From assembly GCF_000143415.4 (NCBI RefSeq), contig NW_003314362.1:186001-250000 (forward strand): a DNA stretch of 64,000 bases, written 5' to 3'. The notes beneath the pieces are model-generated. The model was not told the DNA's origin. It made no database searches and saw only the letters and a program-made list of their open reading frames with translations. The position numbers and the translations under genes are program-made. Below, piece by piece: positions 24,593-34,982 of the stretch; position 1 is the stretch's first letter; every line of letters begins with the position of its first letter. This DNA is from Selaginella moellendorffii (taxonomy: Eukaryota > Streptophyta > Lycopodiopsida > Selaginellales > Selaginellaceae).

Positions 24593-25361
24593 ACTTTCAT
24601 GAATCGTTTCTTGAAATTCTGGGCATGGCGCTCAGCTGGCACGCGAATGTTTCCCATCAGTTTGATTTGATCCAGGCACCCCCCTCAAGAGCACCGGTGC
24701 GTTCTGCCCAAGAGATTCGAGTTGCAAGGCATCTGGAAATGTCAAGAGTGCTGAAGGTTGGGGTTAGTTGTTTCTCTCTTCTTCGCAAGATGAAACCCTC
24801 GGGGAGCTTAATTCATCAAGACACCACCCAAAAGCTTCCAGTCTGATGCTTGTTCCTATAGAAAAACCATGTTCAAAACCATGAAACAAAACAGAACATC
24901 TTTGAGTTGGTGCAACTAACTTAGACTCAGAACCTAAAGCTTGTTGCATCAGTGATATCCACTGTAGTCTAGTCCCAGAGTACGTTGTGAGAGCCTTGAT
25001 CGAGCATCAGGTGAGAGCAAACAATTCCTCAAGAGCTGCTTGCAGGTTTAGACTCTGCATAGCTGATGGCTGACAAGAGAAGAAGCATGGCAAGCGAGGC
25101 GATGATACAACACAAGGATCTGCGAGGTTCGAAGAAGTCCCTCAACTGCTCCTGGGTACGTTAAGCCACTGCGAGCGTGGTAAGGGACATGAAAACGTGA
25201 CTCCACTAGCCTAGTCACACCCACAAGCTTATGCGAAGCACTGCACTCGACACATCGCTTGGCGAAAATCGAAAGGTGGCAAAGATGAGGAATGAAGCTC
25301 AAGACAGTCTCTTGTGCGTTCTTGAGCGATCTGGACAAGAGTATATACATACCGCTTTAAA

Positions 25362-25568
25362 TCACAAAAGCAATGCTTGTGATGCTTGCTTTGCGAGGTA
25401 TTGTTTGAAGGCTTGTCTTGGTTTGAGCCAGACCGGATCATCCAGCCAAGCGCAGCAGACAAGCGCTGCTCGGGTGAGGAACTTCCTTGTTGGAATGCGA
25501 GCGAAAGTGCGGAGCAGCGTATCGTTATCCAGGTCGCCCAATGGTGGCAGCGTCACCTCTGCTATCAC
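25362..25568 (-). pseudogene. F-box domain fragment, unit 1
   Basis: The minus strand reads LPPLGDLDNDTLLRTFARIP and LTRAALVCCAWLDDPVWLKP, then KPRQAFKQYLAKQA and a stop. The F-box helices are intact as a frame, but no kelch, LRR or other substrate domain follows and no start codon context is convincing. In a working gene this would bind Skp1 in an SCF complex. Confidence 0.6.
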
Positions 25569-25631
25569 TGCCCTTGCGCCATTTGCTATTTGGACGAAGC
25601 TTACATGTAGTTAACGAATGGTTCCATCGCA

Positions 25632-25892
25632 TTGTTCTTGACGACGAGGAGGAGACGCTGCTCTGATCGTCATAGATTCCTCGCGAATTTCGTCATGGAA
25701 ATGTATGGAAAGTGCGGGCGCGCCGCGGATGCCTTGGGTGTCCTCCACAAAATGGAAGATGGAAATGTTTTCTTCTGGAACGCATTTGCCCACAGCAGGC
25801 AAATGCCAGAGGTTCTGGTGCTCTTTCGGCAAATGCTCGTCGATATCGAATTCTTGCAGCTATCAAAGGCGATGTGGCGGAGATCCAGGTGA
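25632..25892 (+). pseudogene. PPR fragment (forward), unit 1
   Basis: Reads HRFLANFVMEMYGKCGRAAD, ALGVLHKMEDGNVFFWNAFA and MPEVLVLFRQML: PLS-type pentatricopeptide repeats, as in the H(R)xxNxxxxMYGKCG unit common in lycophyte PPR genes. 86 codons open, no full gene around it. The next open bases are UGT-like, so it is a fused fragment. Confidence 0.7.
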
Positions 25893-26249
25893 GAAACACC
25901 AGGAACCTCGACTTAAGTTGGCAGAAGGCCCGCTCCAGGCCTGGTTGAAAGACTACTGCTGGAGGGTAAATCAACCACGGCCTTTGGAGGAGGCCATACC
26001 CCTGCTGTCTGATCTCCTCGCAATCCTGGAGCTGAGACAATAACACCGTCACCATCTTTGGCTTGTCGTTGTAGTAATTGGAGCTTGGGGCGGCGATTGG
26101 GATGCCAGTCTCGAGCTCACACGGCAATGCCCTGGTTCCACCCGATGCAAGTGTCTGTCCAGTTCTTGGCAGAAGAAGATCTCGGCGATGGCATGCTCGC
26201 CAACGGAGCACCGTAACGCGGCGATGATTAGCGCGTGGATCTCCCCTGG

Positions 26250-26600
26250 ATCGGCATTGATAGCTGCCAAGAGAAATAACTGGATGCTCGGAAAAGAGTA
26301 ACAAGGGCAAATGCCGCGATCGCAATCTTCCACGAGAAAGAACCTCGATCTTTCATCTTCTGGAAGATTTCCAGCGCCCGCACTTTCCATACCTTTCTAT
26401 GACCAGATTAGCAAGGAACCTCGAGGCCGCTGGAGACGATTTTCCTCGTGGATGCGCCTTCCCCCTCCCAGATCTGTGCTCACCGCATTCTCGCCCAGGC
26501 GCCCACCGCTGGAGATCGCTCCTCCTTCCTGCAAATCTTCGCTGGATGGCACCTCCTCGTCAAGGCTCAAGCACGATGCCATGGAAAACCACCGCCATTG
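26250..26600 (-). pseudogene. PPR fragment (reverse), unit 1
   Basis: The minus strand across two frames gives GRRIHEE, LANLVIERYGKCG and ALEIFQKMKDRGSFSWKIAI AAFA, again a PLS-type PPR unit, opposite in orientation to the one 400 bp to its left. One frameshift lies in the middle. Confidence 0.65.
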
Positions 26601-26749
26601 CCATTATACGCTACTGCTGCACATTTTCGATCCAGGGGGCTCTTTACCCGGGCGGTGTGCTGCTGCCGGGCGTGCTCTATGAGTCGAGCAGCATGGTCTT
26701 TCTTCTCAGTCTCAGACATCTTCAAACTAGGCTCACAAGCACAAGCACT

Positions 26750-27520
26750 GCTTTTCCGCGGTATGTATGGTTCTTCTCGTGCTCATTTTGTTTATACTCT
26801 TGTCCAGTCCAGATCGCTTCATTCCTCATCTTCGCCACCCTTTGGCCTCGAGCATTTTCCAAGATAAAATGGAGGCCTGTAGTTCATCAACATCCAAGGC
26901 GTGGAGTGACCACAGCGCAACTTGTGATGAGATGAGTTGGTGACCTGGTATATGTTTTTTGTGTTATGCCATCTGCTCTTTGGAAACTTTTGAGAAAGCT
27001 GGCTCTGAGCTGATTGAGTTTGAGCTTGGTCAAGGCTCTCACAGGTTTATTGGATCTCTGGTGCAACCCTGGAGTTTTGTTTGCGGGTGAGTAAGCTTTC
27101 ACGGTTTCAGAGCAATATATTATATTATTGCCAAGAGAAGGCATCAAAACTTGGAGCTCCAGAGTCTCACGCCCCGAGGATTTGAAAGGATCCAAACCTA
27201 TGGACCTCCAGCTTGGACAACCAAGTGAAGAATAGATTCCCGGGACCATGGTGCCTGGATCAAATCAAACTCGAGCTCAGACAAGCCATCTTCCAGAACA
27301 ATATCTTAAACGGATGTTGCTGGTTCTTGTTGCAGCATACTTATACTTTGTTTCTCAAAAATAGCTTCTGCATCAGCTGCTTGCTCAGATTGAGCTGCAG
27401 AGTCCATCCAACCCGTTTTGTTTGCCATGGCCTCGCCAGAGCATGGAGAAAGTGAGAGTTTCATTCCATCGAGAAGAGAATGGTTTCTTTCTTGAGCTTG
27501 ACAGCAGCAACGCGCTGCGC
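26750..27520 (+). repeat. Internal duplication B1 of the unit
   Basis: Related to B2 (40,315-41,150 in unit 2): TATGTATGGTTCTTCTCG, GGAGGCCTGTAGTTCATC, CAAGGCGTGGAGTGACCACA, GTGAGTAAGCTTTCACGG, and GTTTGCCATGGCCTCGCC. No protein family recognised in either. Equivalents of B1 start at about 36,125, 46,805 and 57,433. Confidence 0.8.
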
Positions 27521-27571
27521 GCCATGCGCCCACAAAACGAAAATCTCTTGCGCCGCTGTTTACATTATGGT

Positions 27572-27690
27572 ATACGTTAAGAAGCAATTAGTGTAGACTT
27601 TGGACGGGAACCTGATGGCCGGATATCTGGCTAGAATAAAAAAATATATTGGCAAGGTCACAGGTTCGAACCCACAGCCAGAGACCCAAT
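27572..27690 (-). repeat. Dispersed tRNA-like repeat, inverted copy 3
   Basis: The same element in reverse: ACGTTAAGAAGCAATTAGTG, GACGGGAACCTGATGGCCGG, then GGTTCGAACCC. It ends in AATCAAATTTTTTT. Equivalents at about 36,950, 47,630 and 58,258. Confidence 0.7.
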
Positions 27691-27857
27691 CAAATTTTTT
27701 TGTATGAACGAGGGATTTCTCTTCTCCGCAAAGTCGCTCTCGGCAGCGTTGCTGGAGCTAAATCTTCTCTCGTGCCGATCCCCCCGAATGATCCACGGTT
27801 CAGGCTCTTGGATCGCGCGATATTCCCTTTCGCTGGCAAATGCGAGCAGCAAGAACA

Positions 27858-28110
27858 GGGCATTCGATCGATGCGGCGTCAATCTTGTTCGATTATCGTC
27901 TCCTGGAACGCGATGGTCACCGCGTATGTGGCGGCATCCCGCATCCGAGAGTGTGAGTCTATGTTTGATTGCGTCTCAGAGCGCCATGGAACTCGATGAT
28001 AATGGCTCTCGCGCAGCAGGGGCAAATTGTGGCAGCGAAATCGAGCTTGGGCAAAAACGCCGGCCAAGGATCTGGTGTCCTGGACGAATCTACTGCCCAG
28101 AATGACAGGA
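27858..28110 (+). pseudogene. PPR fragment with end motifs, unit 1
   Basis: Reads IIVSWNAMVTAYVAASRIRE and MFDCVSERHG, then MIMALAQQGQIVAAKSS and after a shift AKDLVSWTNLL, three PPR-like units with frameshifts between them. Confidence 0.7.
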
Positions 28111-28169
28111 CGTTCCATGGGTTCCCCTTCCAGCAGTGAATAGCAGAGGAAGAAATCTTTGATTTCATG

Positions 28170-28275
28170 CCGGATGAAGACGGTATTGATTCGGCCAGTA
28201 GCTGCTCTCCAGGATCCGCGCGTGGATCCTCTGGCCTCGCAGCCCCTGGATGTCGTCCACGTGGACAATCAGATG
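28170..28275 (-). pseudogene. PPR scrap, reverse strand
   Basis: The minus strand reads DIQGLRGQRIHARILESSYW, the LxxGxxIHA type of PPR unit. Equivalents at about 37,577, 48,235 and 58,855. Confidence 0.5.
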
Positions 28276-28341
28276 GATTCCAAATCTTGTTTTTCAAATA
28301 AGAGGTGCTGAAATAATATTTTGTTATCTCCCAGTGTTCAT

Positions 28342-28417
28342 GGCTTTGTGGTTATAGCATGCACGCTGTAATGTTCTATTGTGAAGGGTTGCTGGGTTCG
28401 ATTCCCATCCGCCTCGA
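28342..28417 (+). repeat. tRNA-like SINE head, unit 1
   Basis: GGCTTTGTGGTTATAGCATG fits an RNA polymerase III A box / D arm, and TGGGTTCGATTCCCA, about 45 nt later, a perfect T arm / B box. The acceptor stem does not pair, so it is not a working tRNA gene. It is followed by an 8-bp hairpin (28,440-28,460) and a TTATTA-rich tail, the form of a tRNA-derived SINE. Confidence 0.6.
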
Positions 28418-28670
28418 CTTTCAATTAAGAATAGTACGGTGTTAGGGTCGCCCCCTAACATGAACACTATTTTATTATTTTATTATTAAATTAACCGAAC
28501 TTTTAAACGCAGTTTATATTAGTGGTAACTACAAACAAATAAAAGGTTAAGAGCGATACATCACAGCCGTTGGATTAAAGGATATCTTAGAATATACCAT
28601 CCAAACCGTTAGATTTTAGTGCGGCTACGGTTTCGCGAGGTGAGAGAGACTCGGGTATTCGTCTTCCTCT

Positions 28671-29150
28671 GTGCAGCGGAAAGCTGCCATCTCTCGATGT
28701 TTGGGTGGCTTGAATCCCTCGGAGCTCTCCATCCGGTTGCACCCAGACAAAGGCCACGTTTTCCATCCCCTCTCTCTCAACTACACAACGGGCCTGTCGT
28801 GCCGGACTTGGGACGAGCTGGTCCAGGAGCTCAGCTGCATCTATTCTGACGCAATTGCTTCGCTCCCTGACACATTCCTTCCGGACGCCAAGACGCGGCA
28901 AAATGCGGCGATCATCCAAGGCATCCAGCCGCCCAAGGACGAAAGGGAGCCGGCTTGGATGTCGAAAACCGAAAACCGAAAGATTCCAAGGATTCAAATG
29001 AAGAAACCTCGATACCCAAAGAGCCTCACCATGGATTTTAGACGATTCCTGGTGCCGGATAGCCACACACAAAAAAAATTCAAAAAATGGATGGATTTAA
29101 CAGCAAATGAAATCAATCAAGATGTGGACGTTAGATCTTGCTTCACCTGA
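28671..29150 (+). CDS. Uncharacterised 159-codon open frame, unit 1
   Basis: Open from an ATG reading MQRKAAISRCLGG to a stop after VDVRSCFT. The middle (HPLSLNYTTGLSC, then WDELVQELSCIYSDAIASLP) reads like ordinary protein, while the end is Lys-rich (KKFKKWMDL). No domain, signal or membrane segment recognised. The same frame is kept open in units 2 and 3. It could be a small gene, one exon of a larger one, or chance survival in a young repeat. Confidence 0.3.
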   Translation: MQRKAAISRCLGGLNPSELSIRLHPDKGHVFHPLSLNYTTGLSCRTWDELVQELSCIYSDAIASLPDTFLPDAKTRQNAAIIQGIQPPKDEREPAWMSKTENRKIPRIQMKKPRYPKSLTMDFRRFLVPDSHTQKKFKKWMDLTANEINQDVDVRSCFT

Positions 29151-29422
29151 TATATAGAAGCGACTATGTTCAGGAAGTGAAATCTCCCATTACCAAGACA
29201 AAATATGTAGATCCTATTTTAAAAGCTTCGAAGTGATTACTGTATTGATGCTATTCGTGATGGATAAAGTAGTATCCTAAGAATTGCAACGACTTCCATC
29301 ATTAGGACCATCCAAGGCGTCGTTGCCCTCACGAAGAACAGCTTCGGTCAAATCCCGGAGAAGAATCCAGTACCGTGGATCCTCGCATGTTCACGAGATC
29401 CTGCGCAAGACCATTGTCTGCT

Positions 29423-29527
29423 GGATAGCTCTCACGCAAGTTTCAACTTGAGCGCCGCCAGGAGCATGTTTGAGAGCATGAAGATGCGCACCTTGGTTTC
29501 CTGGACCACCAACGCTCAAAACGCTTG
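29423..29527 (+). pseudogene. PPR scrap, forward
   Basis: LSAARSMFESMKMRTLVSWT, a single PPR unit (ARxxFExMxxRTLVSWT), then a stop. Equivalents at about 38,830, 49,490 and 60,105. Confidence 0.6.
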
Positions 29528-29565
29528 AAGGACAAAATCAGGAGTCAGAACCATACTCAGGTGCT

Positions 29566-30065
29566 TCAATCCCTTTCGAAAGCTTCCACAGTCAGACCGT
29601 TTGCTTCTACATCCCAAAGAAACCAGGGGATACCTCCAAACCATTCAAACGCCATTTCAGCAGCATTCACTCTCTGCGTTATCTCTTTGGCTTCTTCCGA
29701 TCCACTCTCGTAGTCTGTCACGCGTTTCCTCCAAGAAGACACAAGAGCATCGCACTCCTGCTTTTCCCACGCAGGCAGATAGCGAGTGAACGTTGTCCGC
29801 TTGGCTTTTCTGACATTGAACTCGTCTGGTGATGAAGCAGCAACAAGGGTTTTTATTTCCAACCATCCGCCCCAAGTCCACTCACAGATCGATGAGATGG
29901 TATCTACTTTGCTGTCCAGCACAATCTCCTGAGGGAAGTCTTCTCTATTCACCACCCTGAGCTTTGTTACCCTTGAACATCAAAACAGTCGCTCTGGACT
30001 CGTAGATCATGACCGGAAGTACCAGACGAATGCAGGCTTACCAACCCCGGAATTTCCATTCAAAT
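29566..30065 (-). pseudogene. Crinkler/RHS-type P-loop NTPase remnant, unit 1 (5' truncated)
   Basis: Minus strand: GNSGVGKPAFVWYF (Walker A place), then in another frame TRYLPAWEKQECDALVSSWR and MAFEWFGGIPWFLWDVEANG. The pattern of a GxxGxGK loop followed by FVWYF and a later 'Y-P-W...FGGIPR'-like block is what I know from CR-type NTPases (Crinkler effectors of oomycetes, RHS proteins of trypanosomes, and relatives in many eukaryotes). The part upstream of the loop is lost with the 1.23-kb deletion. Confidence 0.55.
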
Positions 30066-30882
30066 GGCAGCACAACATCCACATGAACGGCACCAGGATC
30101 TTCCTGATCTCTTTGTACAACCGGTTTTTTTTGCAGGTGAGTAAGCTTTCACGGTTTCAGAGCAATATATTATTGCCAAGAAAAGGCATCAAAAGTTGGA
30201 GCAGGATTTGAAAGGATCGAAACCTATGGACCTCCAAGCTTTGACAACCAAGTGAAGAATAGATGGGACCAGGGTGCCTGGATCAAATCAAACTCGAGCT
30301 CAGCCAAGCCATCTTCCACGACAATACCTTAAACGGCTGTTGCTGGTTCTTGTTGCAGCATACTTACGCTTTGTTTCTCAAAAGTAGCCTTTGCATCAGC
30401 TGCTTGTCAGCTTGAGACGAAGAGTCCGCCCATTTTGTTTGCCATGGCCTCGCCAGAGCATGGAGCAAGTGAGAGTTTCATTCCATCGAGAAGAGAATGG
30501 TTTCTTTCTTGAGCTTGACTGCAGCAGATTTCTCTAGACATGCAAAACAACAGAAATCTTATAAACCCACCTTGCATATGTCTCATGAATAAGTTCGGAC
30601 TTTTCAGGAGTATCGGTGGGCCTCAAGCTCCTCTTTGTTTATAAATTGTTTATAAATGTAAATGCTCTTGTGCAGGAAGCTTATGAATACTTCTTATGAA
30701 AAGCACCTCAACTCTTGTATCCATTTTCGTGGCTCGATTTTGGTAGCATCTGTAACGTTATGTGGCTGTAGAGTGGCTGTTGCCTGATGCATTCTTGAAA
30801 CACTTTGCTCTCTTTAACAGAAGAAACAGTCTGTTGTAACACACAAAGCTTAGACATTTTTCCCAAAAGGAAAGAAATATAC

Positions 30883-31205
30883 CTTGAGGTATAGTCTGAA
30901 GCCGTGTCCCACAACTTGACGCCCAAGGAAGTTAATCACCCATGTCGGAACAAGGTCGAGCTTAAGGTCCAGGTGTATTACTGCTCTGTAAAAGAAATAG
31001 TGACTATCTTAAGAAGAAAACAAAAAAAAAAAAAAAAACTAATAGTGTACCTTATGTAGCATTTCTCGTCGCTAATCTTCTGGAGGATGAATCCACCGTT
31101 GGCTTCCATGCGAATGACGCCCTCTTTTGGAGGAGGCAAATGAGAAGCATTAAAACCATGGATGGTCTCCTTGACGATAGTCTCTACTTCCTGGGGGACC
31201 TGGCA
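30883..31205 (-). pseudogene. START-domain protein, two exon remnants, unit 1
   Basis: Minus strand. Exon about 31,190-31,051 reads VETIVKETIHGFNASHLPPP and ISDEKCYIR. Intron 31,050-30,986 (GTACAC...CAG) contains a long A/T homopolymer. Exon 30,985-30,883 reads AVIHLDLKLDLVPTWVINFL and GRQVVGHGFRLYLK. The two join in phase 2 without loss. This is the C-terminal half of a lipid-binding START domain as in plant StAR-related proteins. No other exons are recognisable, so it is a captured fragment. Confidence 0.65.
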
Positions 31206-31239
31206 AATCACCACCATTGGAGTGAATAAAATAACAAAA

Positions 31240-32025
31240 GAGGCACAGTGATTGATAGCTTAACTGTTCGCAAGCAGCCAACCACGGCATCCAATTCAGG
31301 TAGCTCCAGTTCGAAAGACGTGACCAGCATTTCTCTTGTCGCAAACGGCCATGGAACCTTGCACCTGGCAAGAGCTTGTAGAATTTAAACGCGGGACGGA
31401 GGAGCTGCTGCACTACCACCAGCGTTGTGGCTTTTGGATTGATCAGCAGGGCACAAGGGATGTACGTTGTAGTGAAAGCATTGCTTTCCCACAGTTCATC
31501 TTTCGCCCTTTTTGCTCTGAATACTCTTGTTGTGGACAGCCACCTTTTGGCCCCGAGTACTTTCCATGCATTGCCCCCTCTTCTTCACACAGGGTGTGAC
31601 TTGAAATTTCATGGATTTTTTCTTGTTGCTGCTAGGAACAAGCATCAAACTTGGATAGAACACGACAAGAAAGCCCCTTGATGAAATCTCAAGCTCCCCA
31701 GGATTTGAAAGAACAGAGAAGTACCTCCAGCCTTGTACTCTTAACTTTGCTGCTAATCAAGAGCATGCCTGGATCAATTTAATCTTCAATGCTCAACCAA
31801 GCCATCTTCGGACATTCAGTCGTTGGATGCAGGGAAACCTTGTTTCTCAAAAGAAGAAAAGGTAGGTTATCCCAGGGATTCAGTGGTGAAATCTTCATTC
31901 CATAATGGTTTCTTTCTTGAGCTTGACAACCGCAGAAAGGATGACAGCCTTATAAAACGTTCCCACGGGTTTAGAAAGGATGCTTAGAAATGAGCGAGAG
32001 CTTGCGCCGTTATGGTGAAGGTATG
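31240..32025. other. Unit segment without a recognised gene
   Basis: Open stretches exist on both strands (for example minus 31,419-31,260 with PGARFHGRLRQEKC), but no family is recognised. Equivalents at about 41,872-42,645 and 52,526-53,295. Confidence 0.4.
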
Positions 32026-32027
32026 AT

Positions 32028-32112
32028 ATACGTTAAGAAGCAATTAGTGTCCGATTTGGACGGGAACCTGATGGCAAGGTCACAGGTTCGAATCCACAGC
32101 CAGAGACCCAAT
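32028..32112 (-). repeat. Dispersed tRNA-like repeat, inverted copy 4 (deleted)
   Basis: Reverse copy lacking the middle (no CCGGATATCTGG segment). Equivalents at about 42,647 and 53,297; absent from the truncated unit 4. Confidence 0.65.
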
Positions 32113-32141
32113 CAAAACATTTTGCAACGCTTCTCCCTCCT

Positions 32142-32342
32142 TTGCATCTTGCAAGCTACTGTGATCAGAGCGAGCTCTTCTGCCTGCAGTCATCTCGGGA
32201 TGAGAACTACTTGTCGTCCATAGCCCAAGACTACAGCATGTCCACGATCATGGAACACTTAAGATGCTTGGTGGATCTGCTGGGGAGATCTGGGAAGCTA
32301 GACGAGGCCAGTGTCGAGCCAAATTTCAGCGCTGGAGAATGA
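32142..32342 (+). pseudogene. PPR fragment closing unit 1
   Basis: IMEHLRCLVDLLGRSGKLDE, preceded by AQDYSMS: the last PPR unit before an E domain in PLS-type proteins. The frame ends at the unit border. Confidence 0.7.
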
Positions 32343-34712
32343 AAGAGTGGGGAAAAGTCCGATGCTAGTTGGACCTGTCCTCTGGGCTGGAGATCATGAC
32401 TCACAGCCATTCAAAGGTTGCCAAAACTCTTGGGCATCGGTAAACCGATGTCCAGGGTCGTGTCCTGTCTCTGCTCCGCTATAGCTGGCGTTCCAGCTTG
32501 CAGAGTGTGCCGCTCAGCGTTCGTGTTCTTCCTTGGCAGTCTGCAGCACTCTGTGCGATCGTAACGAGGCTGCATTGCGAGTCACGCGAGGCGCAAGTTC
32601 CTCCTCCAAATCTATTATCGTTCCAAGCGAGAGACACATTCCAGGATCCTTTCTCTCTGGGCTAGATCGACCACTGTCTTTTTTGTCTCTCGAGCCTGCG
32701 GGAGGGAGAAACAAGGAAATTCCAATATCGCGGAGAAACTCCAACATCGCCTACACTTGAAAAAAGTGTTTTTAGGTGGTTCTCTGGCTGTGGATTCGAA
32801 CCTGTGACCTTGCCAATAAATCTCAGATACAGGTTCCCGTCCAAATTAAACATTAATAGCCTGTTAAAGTGTTTCGCTTCACGCGTGCTGATTTCTTGTT
32901 CCGTATCAATCACGTGCGCAAGGTCGCGCGAACGTTTCCAAGCCTCTCTTCTTGGTTCCAAGATTTTTTTTGGAGCAAAATTTGTTTCTCGGAACAAGAA
33001 AAGTTTCTGGAAAATGAGCAAGTTTGATTTGATCCAACCACCCTCTTGAAGAGCAGAGTTGAGAGGCATCTGGAAATGTCAAGAGTGGAGGTTGGGGTAT
33101 TTATTTGTTTCTCTCTTCTTTGCAAGATCAAATCCTCTGGCCATGTTCAAGACCATGAAATTAAATACTCACTCCCAAGGCACATCCCTGATTTGGTGCA
33201 ACTGATTAGACTCAGAACCTGAGGATTGATGCACCAGTGATTCCGTTGTTATTCACTGCAGCCTGTGAGAGCCTTGATCGAGCGTCAGGTGAGAGCAAAG
33301 AAGAAGCATGACAAGCGGTGGAATGATACAACACAATGATCTGCAAGGACCCACGTCAAGCCACTGCGAGAAACTAGAGAGAAGAAAGGCTACGCTCTCG
33401 CTCAGCTCCACTCTTTCTTACATGAGATTGGCACAAGCGCGGCAGTCAAACGCTGCTCGAAAGTGTGGAGCAGCGTATCGTTATCCAGGTCGTCAGTAGT
33501 CCTCGGCCATTCGCTATTTTGACGAAGCATGTAGGAGGAGCTAGTGGTGGATTCAAACTTGGACACCCCCTCTAGCTGAAATGCAATGATACTTTCGTAG
33601 ACAAGGCTGCATTGCGAGTCACGCGGGCTGCAAGTTTAAGCTCCTCTCCTCGTCCAAACCTGTTGGCGTTCAAGCGAGCAATGCTGAGACGCGTTCCAGC
33701 ATGACTTTAAAGCAAAAGGAAGAGTCTGGGCTAGATCGACACACTGACCATGATCATCGTGGCTGCTGCTGCTGCTCAAGCACTCCAGCGAATTCCATAA
33801 AGACCCACCGGCAAATTCTTGCGCGAGCGAAGTAAAATTTAATTGGGTCTCTGGCTGTGGGTTCGAACCTGTGACCTTGCCAATAATTGTTTTTATTCTA
33901 GCCAGATATCCGGCCAACAGGTTCCCGTCCAAATTATGCATTAATAGCTTGTTAACGTGTTTGTTACTTTCATGAATCGTTTCTTGAAATTCTGGGCATG
34001 GCGCTCAGCTGGCACGCGAATGTTTCCCATCAGTTTGATTTGATCCAGGCACCCCCCTCAAGAGCACCGGTGTGTTCTGCCCAAGAGATTCGAGTTGCAA
34101 GGCATCTGGAAATGTCAAGAGTGCTGAAGGTTCTCTCTTCTTCGCAAGATGAAACCCTTAATTCATCAAGACACCACCCAAAAGCTTCCAGTCTGATGCT
34201 TGTTCCTATAGAAAAACCATGTTCAAAACCATGAAACAAAACAGAACATCTTTGAGTTGGTGCAACTAACTTAGACTCAGAACCTAAAGCTTGTTGCATC
34301 AGTGATATCCACTGTAGTCTAGTCCCAGAGTACGTTGTGAGAGCCTTGATCGAGCATCAGGTGAGAGCAAACAATTCCTCAAGAGCTGCTTGCAGGTTTA
34401 GACTCTGCATAGCTGATGGCTGACAAGAGAAGAAGCATGGCAAGCGAGGCGATGATACAACACAAGGATCTGCGAGGTTCGAAGAAGTCCCTCAACTGCT
34501 CCTGGGTACGTTAAGCCACTGCGAGCGTGGTAAGGGACATGAAAACGTGACTCCACTAGCCTAGTCACACCCACAAGCTTACGCGAAGCACTGCACTCGG
34601 ACACATCGCTTGGCGAAAATCGAAAGGTGGCAAAGATGAGGAATGAAGCTCAAGACAGTCTCTTGTGCGTTCTTGAGCGATCTGGACAAGAGTATATACA
34701 TACCGCTTTAAA

Positions 34713-34907
34713 TCACAAAAGCAATGCTTGTGATGCTTGCTTTGCGAGGTATTGTTTGAAGGCTTGTCTTGGTTTGAGCCAGACCGGATCATCCAGCCAA
34801 GCGCAGCAGACAAGCGCTGCTCGGGTGAGGAACTTCCTTGTTGGAATGCGAGCGAAAGTGCGGAGCAGCGTATCGTTATCCAGGTCGCCCAATGGTGGCA
34901 GCGTCAC
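34713..34907 (-). pseudogene. F-box domain fragment, unit 2
   Basis: As in unit 1 (VCCAWLDD retained), open over the same length. Confidence 0.6.
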
Positions 34908-34982
34908 CTCTGCTATCGCTGCCCTTGCGCCATTTGCTATTTGGACGAAGCTTACATGTAGTTAACGAATGGTTCCATCGCA

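Larger units (their letters stand above)
24471..25615 (+). repeat. Internal duplication A2 of the unit
   Basis: The longer partner of A1; includes the F-box fragment. Unit 0 at 14,054-15,200 shows features of both, so the A1/A2 split probably came after unit 0 diverged (inference). Equivalents start at about 33,844, 44,491 and 55,141. Confidence 0.8.
22968..32365 (+). repeat. Array unit 1 (9.4 kb)
   Basis: First full unit of the head-to-tail array, phased by the shared TAGTTGGACCTGTCCTCT start. It lacks about 1.23 kb present in units 2-4: its 30,120 region jumps from the equivalent of 39,528 to that of about 40,755. Other private changes: a 14-bp loss near 25,890 and a different spacer at 28,145. 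Confidence 0.95.

Noticed and set aside
26399-26935. 178-codon + frame in each unit (starts TRLARNLEAAGDD)
   Set aside because: Antisense to the reverse PPR fragment in its first part and runs into block B; composition unlike a protein and no family match.
28342-28417. A functional tRNA gene
   Set aside because: T arm and A box are good but the acceptor stem does not pair and no sound anticodon stem is seen; identical copies move with the array.
22968-32365. Helitron identity of the array unit
   Set aside because: Captured gene pieces would fit, but I cannot find a convincing TC start with CTRR end and terminal hairpin at the unit borders, nor any Rep/helicase coding sequence.
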